The notes under the pieces were generated by a model. The model worked only from the letters and a program-made list of their open reading frames with translations, was not told the origin of the DNA and did not search any database. Positions 44,381 through 54,244 of a DNA stretch of 64,000 nucleotides are shown piece by piece. The stretch comes from Paraburkholderia phytofirmans OLGA172 (GTDB lineage Bacteria; Pseudomonadota; Gammaproteobacteria; Burkholderiales; Burkholderiaceae). Both the position numbers and the translations under genes were made by a program. Where the stretch lies: contig NZ_CP014579.1 in the NCBI RefSeq assembly GCF_001634365.1, forward strand, positions 3,224,001 through 3,288,000, written 5' to 3'. Every line of letters starts with the position of its first letter. The stretch's first letter is position 1.

Positions 44381-45826
44381 TCAGGGTTGACGTTTGCCAC
44401 GGCCACCAGCGGGTTTGCCAGCCGGCTTACGTGAACCCGCAGCTGGCTTGCTGGCGGGTTTGCTGCGTGGCTTTTGCACGCTGAATGGGTTACCGCTGGA
44501 CAAACTTGTGCCTTTACCTGCGGCTACAGCGCGCTGCGTCGTAGGCTTGCGTTTGCTTTCGCCACTTTGCGGACGCGGTTTTTTGCTGAGCACCTGCATG
44601 GCGCCCGGCGCAGCTTGCGGCACTTTGGGCTTCTTGGGCTTTTTGGGTTTCTTGATGATCTCGCCCGTCGCGCTAGTTTGCGGCACGCGATGTTCGGCTT
44701 CAAAACCCGGCTCTTCTTCACGGCGCAGCGTTTGCCGGATCAGCGCTTCAATCGCGGCCAGTTGCGGCGCTTCATCGGCACACACAAGGGACACCGCCAC
44801 GCCGCTGGCGCCCGCGCGGCCAGTACGGCCAATACGGTGCACATAGTCTTGTGCCACGATCGGCAGATCAACGTTGATCACCAGCGGCAGGTCGTCGATA
44901 TCCAGCCCGCGCGCAGCCACATCGGTGGCTACCAGCATACTTACTTCGCCCGTCTTGAAGCGCTCCAGCGCACGCAGGCGCGCGGGTTGCGGTTTGTCGC
45001 CGTGGATGGTGTCGACCGCATAGCCCGCTTCATCCAGCATGGCCGCCAGGTAATCCACGCCAATGCGGGTTTTGACAAACACCAGCGCGTGCTCCCAGTT
45101 GTTCTCAGCCACAAGGTGCATGAAGAGATCAGGCTTGTTCTTTTTATCCACCGTCACCACCCACTGCTTGATCTTGCTGGCCGTGGCATTGGGCGGGCTG
45201 ACGCTGATATTGACCGGGCCGCGCAGAATGCCCGCCGCCATGGCGCGGATATCATCGGTAAACGTGGCAGAGAACAGCAGAGTCTGGCGCTGAACGGGCA
45301 AGGCAGCAAAGACGGCGTTGAGTTCGCGCGCAAAGCCCAGATCCAGCATGCGGTCGGCTTCATCCAGCACCAGCGTTTGTACTTGATCAAACTGCACTGC
45401 GTTCTGGCGATGGAGATCCAGCAAACGACCCGGCGTGGCAACGAGCACATCCACGCCTTTGCGCAACTTCATCATCTGCGGGTTGATACTCACACCGCCG
45501 TAGGCGGCCAGAAATCGTAAATCGAGGCCTTTGCCGTAATCGATAAAGCTTTGCAGCACTTGTTCAGCCAGTTCACGCGTGGGCACCAGCACCAGAACAC
45601 GCGCGCGGTTGCTGGACACCGCCGGGCCGTGTTGCACCAGCCGTTGCAACAGCGGAAGCGCAAACCCCGCCGTTTTGCCAGTGCCGGTCTGTGCCGCAGC
45701 CATGACGTCCTTGCCACTGAGCACAGCAGGAATCGCCTTGGCCTGCACCGGCGTAGGTGTCTGGTAATTGAGGTCCTGCACATTACGCAACAAGGGATCG
45801 ATCAGGCCAAGCGAGGCAAAAGACAC
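44381..45826 (-). CDS. rhlE: DEAD-box RNA helicase (RhlE-like)
   Basis: ATP-dependent RNA helicase of about 481 residues. Motifs in order: Q motif (YQTPTPVQAKAIP), AQTGTGKT, PTRELA, DEAD in VLDEADRMLDLGF, SAT in LLFSATF, and HRIGRTGRAG. The C-terminal 110 residues are a basic, low-complexity tail (KKPKKPKKPKVPQ and RKPAGKPAGGRGKRQP), typical of RhlE-type RNA-binding tails. The GTG at 45826 matches the family start (VSFASLGLIDPLL); an upstream extension in frame has no family similarity. It likely acts in ribosome assembly or RNA decay. Monocistronic. Confidence 0.92.
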   Translation of the reverse strand: MSFASLGLIDPLLRNVQDLNYQTPTPVQAKAIPAVLSGKDVMAAAQTGTGKTAGFALPLLQRLVQHGPAVSSNRARVLVLVPTRELAEQVLQSFIDYGKGLDLRFLAAYGGVSINPQMMKLRKGVDVLVATPGRLLDLHRQNAVQFDQVQTLVLDEADRMLDLGFARELNAVFAALPVQRQTLLFSATFTDDIRAMAAGILRGPVNISVSPPNATASKIKQWVVTVDKKNKPDLFMHLVAENNWEHALVFVKTRIGVDYLAAMLDEAGYAVDTIHGDKPQPARLRALERFKTGEVSMLVATDVAARGLDIDDLPLVINVDLPIVAQDYVHRIGRTGRAGASGVAVSLVCADEAPQLAAIEALIRQTLRREEEPGFEAEHRVPQTSATGEIIKKPKKPKKPKVPQAAPGAMQVLSKKPRPQSGESKRKPTTQRAVAAGKGTSLSSGNPFSVQKPRSKPASKPAAGSRKPAGKPAGGRGKRQP

Positions 45827-46092
45827 GGGCGTATTCCGAGCTAAAACCGCAATTCTAGCGGTTACCACGCTGATTGCACCGCGCACATCAATGGTCAAAC
45901 AGATCGACGTTGATCTGCCGCCGTTCAAGGCGAGCGCGATCCCGTTCGCTCCGGTCGTAAGTTGTCGGCGCATCCTGTTCGATTCGGTCGCTCGCGCAAC
46001 GCGCTCGTACGTCCGTTTCGCGTTCGAAAGCGGTCGTGCAACGCGGGGCGGTTGTCTTCGCGCGAAGCCCAGCAGCGACTCGTAGTGGGTTC

Positions 46093-46959
46093 TTACTCCG
46101 CGCGGCGCAAAGTTCGGATGAGTTGGTCAAACATCGCTCCTGCCGCAGCCGATTGTTTGGCCTGCTTTGAACGGATGACGACCACCTCCATTTCAGGCAA
46201 ATCCGGGAGTCCGTGGCGGCTGTCGAGCACTTTCAGGCCGGCAGGGAGACTGCATTGCGTTAGCACCGCCACCGCCATGCCGCTCTCTGCGGCGGCCAGT
46301 TGTCCAGCGACGTTTGGGCTGTGATAGACGATCCGATACTGACGCCGCTGGGATGAAATAGCTTTGAGCACGGCATCGCGCGGTCGACTTCCTGATTCGT
46401 GGACGGCAATGGGCAATGGATTACGACGCCAGGCCTCATATTGTTCTTTTCCGACCCAGACAAGCTTTTCTCGAAACAGCAACGTCCCTCTGTCAGCGCG
46501 ATCCCGCGTGACGACCGCCAGGTCCAGTTCGCCCCGTTCTACTTTGGGAATGAGTGCAGTTGACTGCTCGCAGACCAAAGTGATTTCCACCGCTGAGTAG
46601 CGACTCAAGAAGGTGCGAAGGACTGGTGTGAGATAAGCCGTCGCATAGTCCTCCGGCACGCCCAAACTAATACGGCCTGTGACCTCTGGCCCCCGAAGCG
46701 CAGTGATGGCCTCGGCGTGTATATCCAGCATTCTCCGCGCATAGCTCAAAAGCTCAGTGCCGGCTGGAGTTAAAAGCATATGACGTGGCCCGCGCAACAT
46801 CAGCGATTGCCCCACGGCATCCTCTAGCTTCTTCAACTGCATGCTCACAGCGGACTGCGAGCGATAGACCTGCTTCGCCGCTGCCGTGAGCGACCCCGTG
46901 TCGGCGACGGCGACAAACGCGCGCAGCCAGTCAAGCTGTAGATCGGGAGATTGGGACAT
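46093..46959 (-). CDS. LysR family transcriptional regulator
   Basis: 288 residues. LDWLRAFVAVADTGSLTAAA and VYRSQSAVSMQLKKLEDAVG form the helix-turn-helix. The effector domain starts ISLGVPEDYATAYL. Divergent from an EamA-type exporter gene with 84 bases between the starts, so it is the probable regulator of that exporter. Confidence 0.9.
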   Translation of the reverse strand: MSQSPDLQLDWLRAFVAVADTGSLTAAAKQVYRSQSAVSMQLKKLEDAVGQSLMLRGPRHMLLTPAGTELLSYARRMLDIHAEAITALRGPEVTGRISLGVPEDYATAYLTPVLRTFLSRYSAVEITLVCEQSTALIPKVERGELDLAVVTRDRADRGTLLFREKLVWVGKEQYEAWRRNPLPIAVHESGSRPRDAVLKAISSQRRQYRIVYHSPNVAGQLAAAESGMAVAVLTQCSLPAGLKVLDSRHGLPDLPEMEVVVIRSKQAKQSAAAGAMFDQLIRTLRRAE

Positions 46960-47043
46960 GGTGGTCGGTCATTTGAAAATCGAATAATAACGAAACGATA
47001 AATTCGCTTTTCGTGACGGTCAATCCATTCCACAATTCAGGAC

Positions 47044-47961
47044 ATGAAAAGCGCAACTTCTTCCCCGCCTGAATCTGCCGTGCTAGCCCCATCAAGCACC
47101 TCGGAACGGCAAGGCACTGCGTTGATGGTCGCGGGCGGGCTAATTCTCGGGACCATCGGCATTTTCGTCGAAGAAGCCCGCCAGGACCCGATGACCACGG
47201 TGTTCTTTCGCTGCTTTTTTGGGATGCTGGCCCTTTCGCTGTGGGGCGCGGCAACGGGACGGTTGCATGAACTCAAACTGCGATGGCACGAGCTGACGGT
47301 GGCGCTGGGCGCAGGCGTGCTAATCGTGCTCAATTGGGTTTTGTTCTTTGCCGCCATTCCACGGGTGTCTATTGCAATAGCGACAGTTTTGTTTCACATC
47401 CAGCCCTTTTTCGTCATCGGTCTGGGTGCCTGGTGGCTGGGTGAACGCGTATCCAAAGCGCAGGTCATTGCTTGCGTTGTAGCGCTGGCCGGACTTGTAC
47501 TCGCCACCGGACTCATTGGAAGCAAGACGAGCTTGATCGCAACATCGTCTTATCAGACCGGCGTCGCCCTATGCCTCGTGGGTGCCGTCGCCTATGCTGG
47601 CTTACCGTTAATCGCGCGCAAGGCGAAACGAGTTAGTTCGTTTGTGTTGTCCTGGTGGCAGAGTGCTGTCGGCGTGTTGCTTACAGCTTGGTGGCCGCTC
47701 TGGCATGGACTGCCGCAAACTACGACTGCATGGCTTTGGTTAGCCGGGCTAGGAAGCATCCATAGCGGCGTCGCGTACGTCATTCTCTATGCCGGGATGA
47801 GCCAGCTTCGCACCAGTCGTGTGGCGCTGTTGCAATTCGTCTATCCGCTGACAGCCATTGTCGTGGACCGGGTTGTATACGGACACCAACTAACCGCACT
47901 ACAGACCGTTGGGGTCCTTATCATGGCGGGCGCATTGTGGACCGTTCGCCGCGATAGCTAA
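47044..47961 (+). CDS. EamA/DMT family transporter
   Basis: Ten-helix drug/metabolite transporter of 305 residues with two EamA repeats (first helix MVAGGLILGTIGIFVEEA; second repeat begins near GVALCLVGAVAYAG). GVAYVILYAGMSQLRTSRVA and LQFVYPLTAIVVD are typical of the second repeat. Such proteins usually export amino acids or metabolites. The polar N-terminal 22 residues are probably cytoplasmic. Divergent LysR gene upstream. Confidence 0.9.
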   Translation: MKSATSSPPESAVLAPSSTSERQGTALMVAGGLILGTIGIFVEEARQDPMTTVFFRCFFGMLALSLWGAATGRLHELKLRWHELTVALGAGVLIVLNWVLFFAAIPRVSIAIATVLFHIQPFFVIGLGAWWLGERVSKAQVIACVVALAGLVLATGLIGSKTSLIATSSYQTGVALCLVGAVAYAGLPLIARKAKRVSSFVLSWWQSAVGVLLTAWWPLWHGLPQTTTAWLWLAGLGSIHSGVAYVILYAGMSQLRTSRVALLQFVYPLTAIVVDRVVYGHQLTALQTVGVLIMAGALWTVRRDS

Positions 47962-48169
47962 CGCGTCTGCAAAATGCCGTCTGGCGCAGAGGCAACCACG
48001 TCGGCTTGACGTATTGAACTCGACTCCATTTGGAGGCGATCATGAAAGCCACGCGTATTGAGCAGAGAATCTGGAGACCTTGGCTAATTCGGCTTCCTGA
48101 TTTTCTTGTGTCGATCAGAGAGAAAGCAGACATTCATTCTGAACATGAAAATCCTAAAAGGAAAATCCA

Positions 48170-49144
48170 ATGCCCTTTGCCGTCGTGATGCACGCCCCCG
48201 GCGACCCAGACGTTCTGAAATTTGAAGAAGTCACTGTGCCACAGCCGCAGTCGCACGAAGTTGTCGTTCGTCACACCGCGATCGGTGTCAACTTTCATGA
48301 CGCGTATGTTCGATCCGGTCTCTACAACACCCTGTCATTGCCTGGCGTTCCTGGCATCGAAGCGGCAGGCGTTGTTGAAGCGATTGGCGCGAATGTCACA
48401 GATTTCCGCCCCGGTGACCGTGTTGCTTATGTCTCACAATCCTACGGAGCATACGCGGAGAAGCGTGTCATCGGCCAGGAGAGCTTGGTGCTGCTGCCTC
48501 CAAACGTGTCTGACGAGGTAGCTGCCGCAACCTTGCTGAAAGGCCTTACCGCCCAGGTGTTGGTCCAGCAGGTCTACCGCGTGCAAAAAGATGACTGGGT
48601 GTTGGTCCATGCCGCCGCAGGCGGCGTCGGCCTGCTTCTTTGCCAGTGGGCGCGGCATCTCGGTGCTCGCGTGATTGGAACAGTAAGTACACCGCGGAAA
48701 GGCGAGGCGGCATCCAGGGCCGGCTGTGAATCTGTCATCTTCTATCGTGACGAAGACTTCGTGCCGCGGGTGCTTGACATTACTGCCGGCGAAGGCGTTC
48801 AGGTTGCCTATGACTCTGTAGGGAAGGACACCTTCTTCGGCTCACTACAGTGCCTCGCGCCGTGTGGCCATCTGGCCAACTTCGGCCAGGCCTCTGGCGC
48901 CGTGGAGCAGTTCGAGGTCTCGCAACTCTTTCCGAAATCAAACTCGCTATCTCGCCCCAACATAATGCAGCATCTCCGCACCGCTCAAAAGTTCCGCGAG
49001 GCTGCAGCGAGCCTGTTTGATGCGTTGTCGATGGGCATCATCAGGACCGGTCAAATTCAGTCGATTTCTCTACGGGACGCCGCCCAGGCGCATACTGAGC
49101 TCGAGTCTCGGGAGCGGACAACTTCACTGGTACTCAAGCCCTGA
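48170..49144 (+). CDS. NADPH:quinone oxidoreductase (zeta-crystallin-like MDR)
   Basis: Zinc-free medium-chain dehydrogenase/reductase of 324 residues, resembling QorA. IGVNFHDAYVRSGLY and PGIEAAGVVEAIG are the N-terminal domain; VHAAAGGVGLLLCQWARHLG is the NADPH-binding fold with the AAGGVG motif. The structural-zinc cysteines are absent, as expected. It reduces quinones or alkenals with NADPH. AAAAGGAAAATCC precedes the ATG; the DUF1330 gene follows 87 bases later and may be co-transcribed. Confidence 0.92.
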   Translation: MPFAVVMHAPGDPDVLKFEEVTVPQPQSHEVVVRHTAIGVNFHDAYVRSGLYNTLSLPGVPGIEAAGVVEAIGANVTDFRPGDRVAYVSQSYGAYAEKRVIGQESLVLLPPNVSDEVAAATLLKGLTAQVLVQQVYRVQKDDWVLVHAAAGGVGLLLCQWARHLGARVIGTVSTPRKGEAASRAGCESVIFYRDEDFVPRVLDITAGEGVQVAYDSVGKDTFFGSLQCLAPCGHLANFGQASGAVEQFEVSQLFPKSNSLSRPNIMQHLRTAQKFREAAASLFDALSMGIIRTGQIQSISLRDAAQAHTELESRERTTSLVLKP

Positions 49145-49231
49145 GGAGCCGCGCGGCGTACCCTTTGTACCCATTCAACGCTCAGGCGCCGTTCTACTGC
49201 AGCAGCGCTGTTCACTTTAAGGAGCCAACAC

Positions 49232-49519
49232 ATGGCAGCATTTGTCGTCGTACAGGAATCGATAGAAAACGAAGCTGTTTTCAATCAATATCGCGCAAAG
49301 GCGCCAGCGACGATCGAGGCATATGGCGGCAAGTTCCTCGCGCGTGGCGGCAACCTCGAAGTGATGGAGGGCGAATTGCCGCACAAGCGGCTCGTCATCA
49401 TCGAGTTCCCTACGCGCCAGGACGCGATTGCATGGTACAACTCTTCCGAATACCAGGAAATCCTGCCCATGCGACTCTCGAGCAGTAAAGGCATTTTCGC
49501 GGTGGTGGATGGCGTGTGA
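49232..49519 (+). CDS. DUF1330 family protein
   Basis: 95 residues, dimeric alpha/beta-barrel (ferredoxin-like) protein. FVVVQESIENEAVFNQYRAK and VIIEFPTRQDAIAWYNSSEY are the hallmarks of DUF1330. Function is unknown, though relatives occur beside oxidoreductases. AAGGAGCC lies before the ATG. Confidence 0.9.
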   Translation: MAAFVVVQESIENEAVFNQYRAKAPATIEAYGGKFLARGGNLEVMEGELPHKRLVIIEFPTRQDAIAWYNSSEYQEILPMRLSSSKGIFAVVDGV

Positions 49520-49678
49520 TTGGAGCACCGACCACCTGGGACGATAACCGACCCTCTGCGGACCTACGGCTGCTCATCATTCAAAAGACAGCTTCCGAAG
49601 GTTGAACTGCCAATTGCGCGAAGATCGCCACGGTCGGGCCGCCGGTCTTTGCCGACAGTCGGCGATCGTTGACGGGGG

Positions 49679-50668
49679 CTAAAGCCACGAGCACACCAGC
49701 AGCGACACCGCATAGATGCCGACGACGATGCCAGCTCCCAGCACGTGATTGCCCATCGATTTCTGCACGGCCGGCTGCAGCCACCAGCTCAAGCGCTTGC
49801 AGGCCCACGGTACCAGCCAGTTCAGCAACACCACGCTAACAACGTTTCCCACAAATAGCGCCAGCCAGAACGGCATGCCGATACGCTTGATCAACAACGG
49901 CGTCTGCACCAGCAATCCGAACAGGAACACTACTGGATACAGCAGGCTCAGCACGATCATGTTTTGCTTCCAGACCGGTACTGGCGCCGCATCCCGCTTG
50001 CCCACCGAAAACCATTGATCGAAGCCGCTGCGAACGATGCGTGTATCCAGGTGCTCAGTAAAGCAATCCGAGTCACTCAACAGCTCGAGCCGCTCGGGTG
50101 AGTTCAGCCAGATCTGCAGATTGGCTTCCGAGTCGAAGCGAACGATTGCCAGCCAGTCGTCCTGCACGCCCGGGACGGGCGGCTCCAACCGGTAGCCCTG
50201 AAAGCCGGCAGCGCGAGACTGGACTGCGGCGATGCGCTGTTCCCAGCGCCGATAAGCGATTTCCTCGCCGGGCTTGACCCGGGTCGAGATCACCACGGAA
50301 ACCGGCGCGGGCAACACGCCCGACGCGCCGTCCCTGACCAGATGAATATCGTCGTTGCCGGCGAGGATCGGCTGAATGCTGTCGACCAGGCTGAGCCGTT
50401 GCGCCGAGCGCAGCCAACTGGCGGCCGCGTCCGACGATACAAAGCGCTGGAGGATCACCCAGTCGATCTGGGCAGGCGGTCTCGGCAGTATGACCTCCTG
50501 TTCTATAAAGCCCTCCCACGTGGCGATCACCGCTCCCATCGCATCCTGCCAACGCTTAAAGGCCTCTTCGTGCCCGGCCAGCGGACGGGTTTGCGTGACG
50601 ATAGTCGCGCCACCCTCGGTGGTCATGCTGTCGTTGCTGCGGTTGCCGGTCTTGCGATCTTCATTCAC
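49679..50668 (-). CDS. Membrane protein with two ABM-like domains
   Basis: 329 residues. Two ferredoxin-like antibiotic-biosynthesis-monooxygenase domains come first (about 20-105: GHEEAFKRWQDAMGAV; about 120-210: GEEIAYRRWEQRIAAV, AGFQGYRLEPP). Three to four membrane helices follow (about 235-258, 264-287, 305-328). The conserved C-terminal helix region is seen in many proteobacterial ABM-TM proteins of unknown role. The start is GTG at 50668, three bases after the stop of the molybdenum hydroxylase gene, so it is the last gene of that operon. Confidence 0.82.
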   Translation of the reverse strand: MNEDRKTGNRSNDSMTTEGGATIVTQTRPLAGHEEAFKRWQDAMGAVIATWEGFIEQEVILPRPPAQIDWVILQRFVSSDAAASWLRSAQRLSLVDSIQPILAGNDDIHLVRDGASGVLPAPVSVVISTRVKPGEEIAYRRWEQRIAAVQSRAAGFQGYRLEPPVPGVQDDWLAIVRFDSEANLQIWLNSPERLELLSDSDCFTEHLDTRIVRSGFDQWFSVGKRDAAPVPVWKQNMIVLSLLYPVVFLFGLLVQTPLLIKRIGMPFWLALFVGNVVSVVLLNWLVPWACKRLSWWLQPAVQKSMGNHVLGAGIVVGIYAVSLLVCSWL

Positions 50669-50671
50669 CTC

Positions 50672-53392
50672 TCAGCCTCGCTCGAACAAGGGTGTAAGGA
50701 CGGGTACGAGACGGTCGAAGATATGGTCGGGTGTCATGGGTAGCGCAGTGAACCGCACTCCGGTTGCATTCTTGACGGCGTTCGAGAGCGCTGGTGCCAC
50801 CGGGTTGATCGCGCACTCGCCTTGCGATTTGGCGCCCAATGGTCCGATTCTGTCGTAAGTGTCGGCGAAGAATATCTCGGTGCGGGGGATGTCGGCAAAA
50901 GCCGGTATCCGATAATTGCGCAGCGCCGCATTCACGATATGGCCGCTTGAGTCGTGCACCATGTTCTCTGTTAAGGCCCAGCCGATCCCCATCGCGAGGG
51001 CGCCGTCGATCTGGCCACGGCACTGCATCGGATTGATCGGCCGCCCGATATCCGCCGCATGCACGCTGCGCAGAATCCGGATCTCTCCGGTAATCAGGTG
51101 TACCGCAACGCGAAAACCCTGCACGTTAAAGGCGGTGGTCCGCGGCGAAAGATAAGCCTTGCGTTTGGCCTCGAAACGATGCCCGTCACGTGTTCCGGCG
51201 GCATGCAGATCAGTCAGCGCGAGGCGTTGTCCGCCTGCTACCAGGTGAGTGCCCTCCAGCCGCCAGTCCGAGGCGGGCACACCGGTATGTTGGGCCGCGT
51301 AATCTGTGATGTTATCGCGTAGTGCGGCCGCGGCGAGCGTCACCGCCTTACCCGCCACTACGGTGCCGGTACTGGCAAACGTGCCACTGTCGTACGGTGT
51401 CCGATCCGTATCGGCATTGATGATCGCGATCGCATCAGCTCGCGTGCCAACCACCGCGGCTGCAAGCTGCCGGTGAGAGGTCACGGAACCGTTACCCATC
51501 TCCGTCGAGCCCACGGCGAGGTGATAGGTACCGTCGGCCAGGAGCGACATGACGGCGCCAGACCGATGTTCGGTGGGCGGCCCGCAATCGAGCATGGCAA
51601 GGGCGACGCCGACGCCCTCGACCCACTCGTCACCGGCCGGCTTGGGCAAACCGCCTTCGGCGGCTAGCGCGCATTCGACCAGATCCATGCACTGATCGAG
51701 CCCATAGCTGCCGAACTCGACATCGGCCACGTCCTTCCAGACCGACTCGATCCAGTCCGTGGGGCCAACCATGTTGCGCCGGCGAATCTCGAACGGGCTC
51801 AAACCAAGCTGCTCGGCCAGTTCGTCGATCGCACATTCGATTGCAAAGGTCGTCTGTGAGGCGCCGTAACCACGAAAGCCGCCGCCCGGCACCATGTTGG
51901 TGTAGACCGCATAGCCGTCGGCTTTCTTGTTGGCGCAACGGTACGCGGCCAGCGGGCTACCCAGCGCGGCGGCCAGCGTCTCGCCGCCGTGTCCGCCATA
52001 CGCGCCGGTGTTGGAGATCACCTTGACCTGCAACGCGGTGAGAAGGCCATCGCGAGTCGCGCCGAGCTTGACGTGGGACGTCATCTGATGGCGCGTGGAC
52101 GCGGCGATGAACTGTTCCTCGCGGGTGAATTCCCACTTGACCGGCCGCCCGGTCTTGAGCGTCGCGAGCACGCACAGATCTTCCGACAGCATTTCCTGCT
52201 TGCCGCCGAAGCCGCCGCCGACCCGCTCCGTGAAGACATGCACCTGAGCCGGCCTGAGCCCGAAGATGTGGCAGAGCTTCTGGTGCGCGATGAAAGGCGC
52301 CTGTGAGCTGGTACGCACATGCAACCGGCCATCCTCGCCACGCCAGGCGATCGAACCATGCGTTTCCAGATGGACGTGCTGGACCCGCGACGTCGAATAG
52401 GTCTTCTCGTGGATTGCATCGGCCGCGGCAAAGCCCTCTTCGACGCTGCCCACCTCGCCGTGAATATCGACATAGATATTGCCTTGCGCGGCCTGCCCCT
52501 TGTCATGAAGGAGCGGCGCGTCTGGCGCCATGGCGAGGACCGGATCGAACACCGCCGTCAGCGTTTCGTACTCGATCTCGATCAGGCGGCAGGCATTGTC
52601 CGCGGCAGCTTCGGTCTCGGCAACCACGGCTGCCACCCGCTGGCCGACAAAACGCACGACATTGTCCAGCACGTAGGTGTCGTCCGGGTCGACCAGGTGA
52701 TCTTCATGAGTTGCAGTACTGAACAACCGGCGTGGTACGTCTTCCCAGGTAAAGACCTCGACCACGCCGGGCACGGCCAGCGCCTTCGTGCGGTCTATCT
52801 TGAGGACGCGGGCATGGGCATGCGGCGAGCGCACCACTTTCAGATGCAGCAGGCCTTCGATTACCACGTCCATCGTATAGCGTGCCTGGCCTGTCACGAT
52901 GTCGTGGCCGAACGGGTTTTGCAGGCTCGCGCCGCACGCCTCTCCCGCCACATCTTCCACCGCGGATTTTCGGCCATGCAGTGCGTCGTCGATGCTGCGA
53001 TAGCCCGTACATCGGCACAGATTGCCTTTGAGTGCGTTCGGTAGATCCTGGCGGCGGTCCGCGTCGAGCGACGCGCTTGTCATTATCATGCCCGCCGTGC
53101 AGAAGCCGCACTGGAATGCCTGTGCATCGAGAAACGCCTGCTGCAACGGGTGCAGCTCGCCGTGCCTCGCCAGCCCTTCGATCGTCGTGATCTGACGGCC
53201 TGCGCCGCGAAATGCGGGCATCAGGCAGCTATGCACAGGCTCACCGTCCAGCCACACGGTGCAAGCACCGCAATCGCCAGCGTCGCACCCCTTCTTCACC
53301 CCCAGCATGCCGAAATCACGCAGCAAGGTGCGCAGGCATTGGCCGGGATCCGGCTCGGCTACGAAAAGCTCGCCATTGACCGTATATTTCAT
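50672..53392 (-). CDS. Fused [2Fe-2S]/molybdenum hydroxylase (xanthine dehydrogenase family)
   Basis: 906 residues combining small and large subunits. The N-terminal plant-type [2Fe-2S] domain has C36, C41, C44 and C56; the second cluster domain has C95, C98, C126 and C128. All eight ligands are present. From about 160 on is the molybdopterin domain: GGGFGGKQE, GGGFRGYGASQ, GSTEMGNGS, and near the end SQGECAINP, whose glutamate matches the catalytic GE of xanthine dehydrogenases. It oxidises an aldehyde or N-heterocycle with water as oxygen source. The fusion order FeS-Mo with a separate FAD subunit is less common than three separate genes. ATGA overlap with the FAD subunit gene. Confidence 0.92.
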   Translation of the reverse strand: MKYTVNGELFVAEPDPGQCLRTLLRDFGMLGVKKGCDAGDCGACTVWLDGEPVHSCLMPAFRGAGRQITTIEGLARHGELHPLQQAFLDAQAFQCGFCTAGMIMTSASLDADRRQDLPNALKGNLCRCTGYRSIDDALHGRKSAVEDVAGEACGASLQNPFGHDIVTGQARYTMDVVIEGLLHLKVVRSPHAHARVLKIDRTKALAVPGVVEVFTWEDVPRRLFSTATHEDHLVDPDDTYVLDNVVRFVGQRVAAVVAETEAAADNACRLIEIEYETLTAVFDPVLAMAPDAPLLHDKGQAAQGNIYVDIHGEVGSVEEGFAAADAIHEKTYSTSRVQHVHLETHGSIAWRGEDGRLHVRTSSQAPFIAHQKLCHIFGLRPAQVHVFTERVGGGFGGKQEMLSEDLCVLATLKTGRPVKWEFTREEQFIAASTRHQMTSHVKLGATRDGLLTALQVKVISNTGAYGGHGGETLAAALGSPLAAYRCANKKADGYAVYTNMVPGGGFRGYGASQTTFAIECAIDELAEQLGLSPFEIRRRNMVGPTDWIESVWKDVADVEFGSYGLDQCMDLVECALAAEGGLPKPAGDEWVEGVGVALAMLDCGPPTEHRSGAVMSLLADGTYHLAVGSTEMGNGSVTSHRQLAAAVVGTRADAIAIINADTDRTPYDSGTFASTGTVVAGKAVTLAAAALRDNITDYAAQHTGVPASDWRLEGTHLVAGGQRLALTDLHAAGTRDGHRFEAKRKAYLSPRTTAFNVQGFRVAVHLITGEIRILRSVHAADIGRPINPMQCRGQIDGALAMGIGWALTENMVHDSSGHIVNAALRNYRIPAFADIPRTEIFFADTYDRIGPLGAKSQGECAINPVAPALSNAVKNATGVRFTALPMTPDHIFDRLVPVLTPLFERG

Positions 53393-54219
53393 GCTTGGCT
53401 CCCTGACTGTGCCAGCTCGACACGGATCTGTTCCGCGAAGTTGTAGGTAAGGTGCCGCCGGTATTCCGGTAGGCCGTTCACGTCGTCGAAGTATTCATCG
53501 TCGGGAATGGCCGCGGCGATCGCACGCCGCAGTTCTTCCGCCGTGGGGATAGCCGCAAAAGCCAACTGAACAGGCCGCTGCGTGGACGCGGTGATGGTGA
53601 TCAGAAGATCGCCGTCGTCCCCGCCTGTGCCGATCAACAGCGCGGCCGAGCGTCCGAGCTTGACGAGAGAGGCGCGTCGCAACGCGTAACGCCTGGCGAG
53701 CGCGGTGGCCGGCAGGTGGATGCTGCGCAGCAATTCACCGGCTTGCAGGATGTTCTGGTGATTGCCGGTGACGAAATCCAGCGCAGGAACCACGCGGGGT
53801 TGGCCATTGCGCGGCCACAAGCTGAGCGTGCCATCGAGCGCCGTGACCAGCGAGATCATCGCGCCTGCCGGAAGCGACATGCAGATATTGCCGCCGACCG
53901 TCGCCGCGTTCCATATTTTGAACGAAGCCAGCAACGCGTTGCAGCATTCGCGCAGCAAGGGTGCGGCCGTCCACTCAGCCGGACACGCCAAGCGATAGAT
54001 CTCGATGATGCGGCATGTCGCGGCAATTTCGATCCCGTCGGGGCTCACCTGCAGCGCAGGCCAGTCGAGTTGCTCGAGATCGATCAAGGTATGCGTGGCG
54101 GCCTGGGGCTCTGAAAACAGCCAGGTGCCCCCAGCTAGCCAGGCGTCGCCCGCCTCCCACCCGCCGATCTCGTCGGCGTTCGCAGGGCGCTTGACAGTCG
54201 TGATCGTATTCAGATTCAT
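53389..54219 (-). CDS. FAD-binding subunit of the molybdenum hydroxylase
   Basis: 276 residues, CoxM/XdhB-type flavoprotein that carries electrons from the iron-sulfur clusters to an acceptor. AGGTWLFSEPQA at about 30-41 is the first FAD loop (usual form AGGTDL/WL) and NAATVGGNICMSLPAGAMIS the second. It begins 25 bases after the secreted-protein stop and its own stop overlaps the fused hydroxylase start. A cytoplasmic location is expected, as no export signal is present on either subunit. Confidence 0.92.
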   Translation of the reverse strand: MNLNTITTVKRPANADEIGGWEAGDAWLAGGTWLFSEPQAATHTLIDLEQLDWPALQVSPDGIEIAATCRIIEIYRLACPAEWTAAPLLRECCNALLASFKIWNAATVGGNICMSLPAGAMISLVTALDGTLSLWPRNGQPRVVPALDFVTGNHQNILQAGELLRSIHLPATALARRYALRRASLVKLGRSAALLIGTGGDDGDLLITITASTQRPVQLAFAAIPTAEELRRAIAAAIPDDEYFDDVNGLPEYRRHLTYNFAEQIRVELAQSGSQA

Positions 54220-54244
54220 GATGCAGGCCCTCGGGCAATGGTGG

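Noticed and set aside
45974..46092. Search for a tRNA or small RNA in the helicase-LysR gap
   Set aside because: No cloverleaf, no T-loop with matching stems and no terminator were seen.
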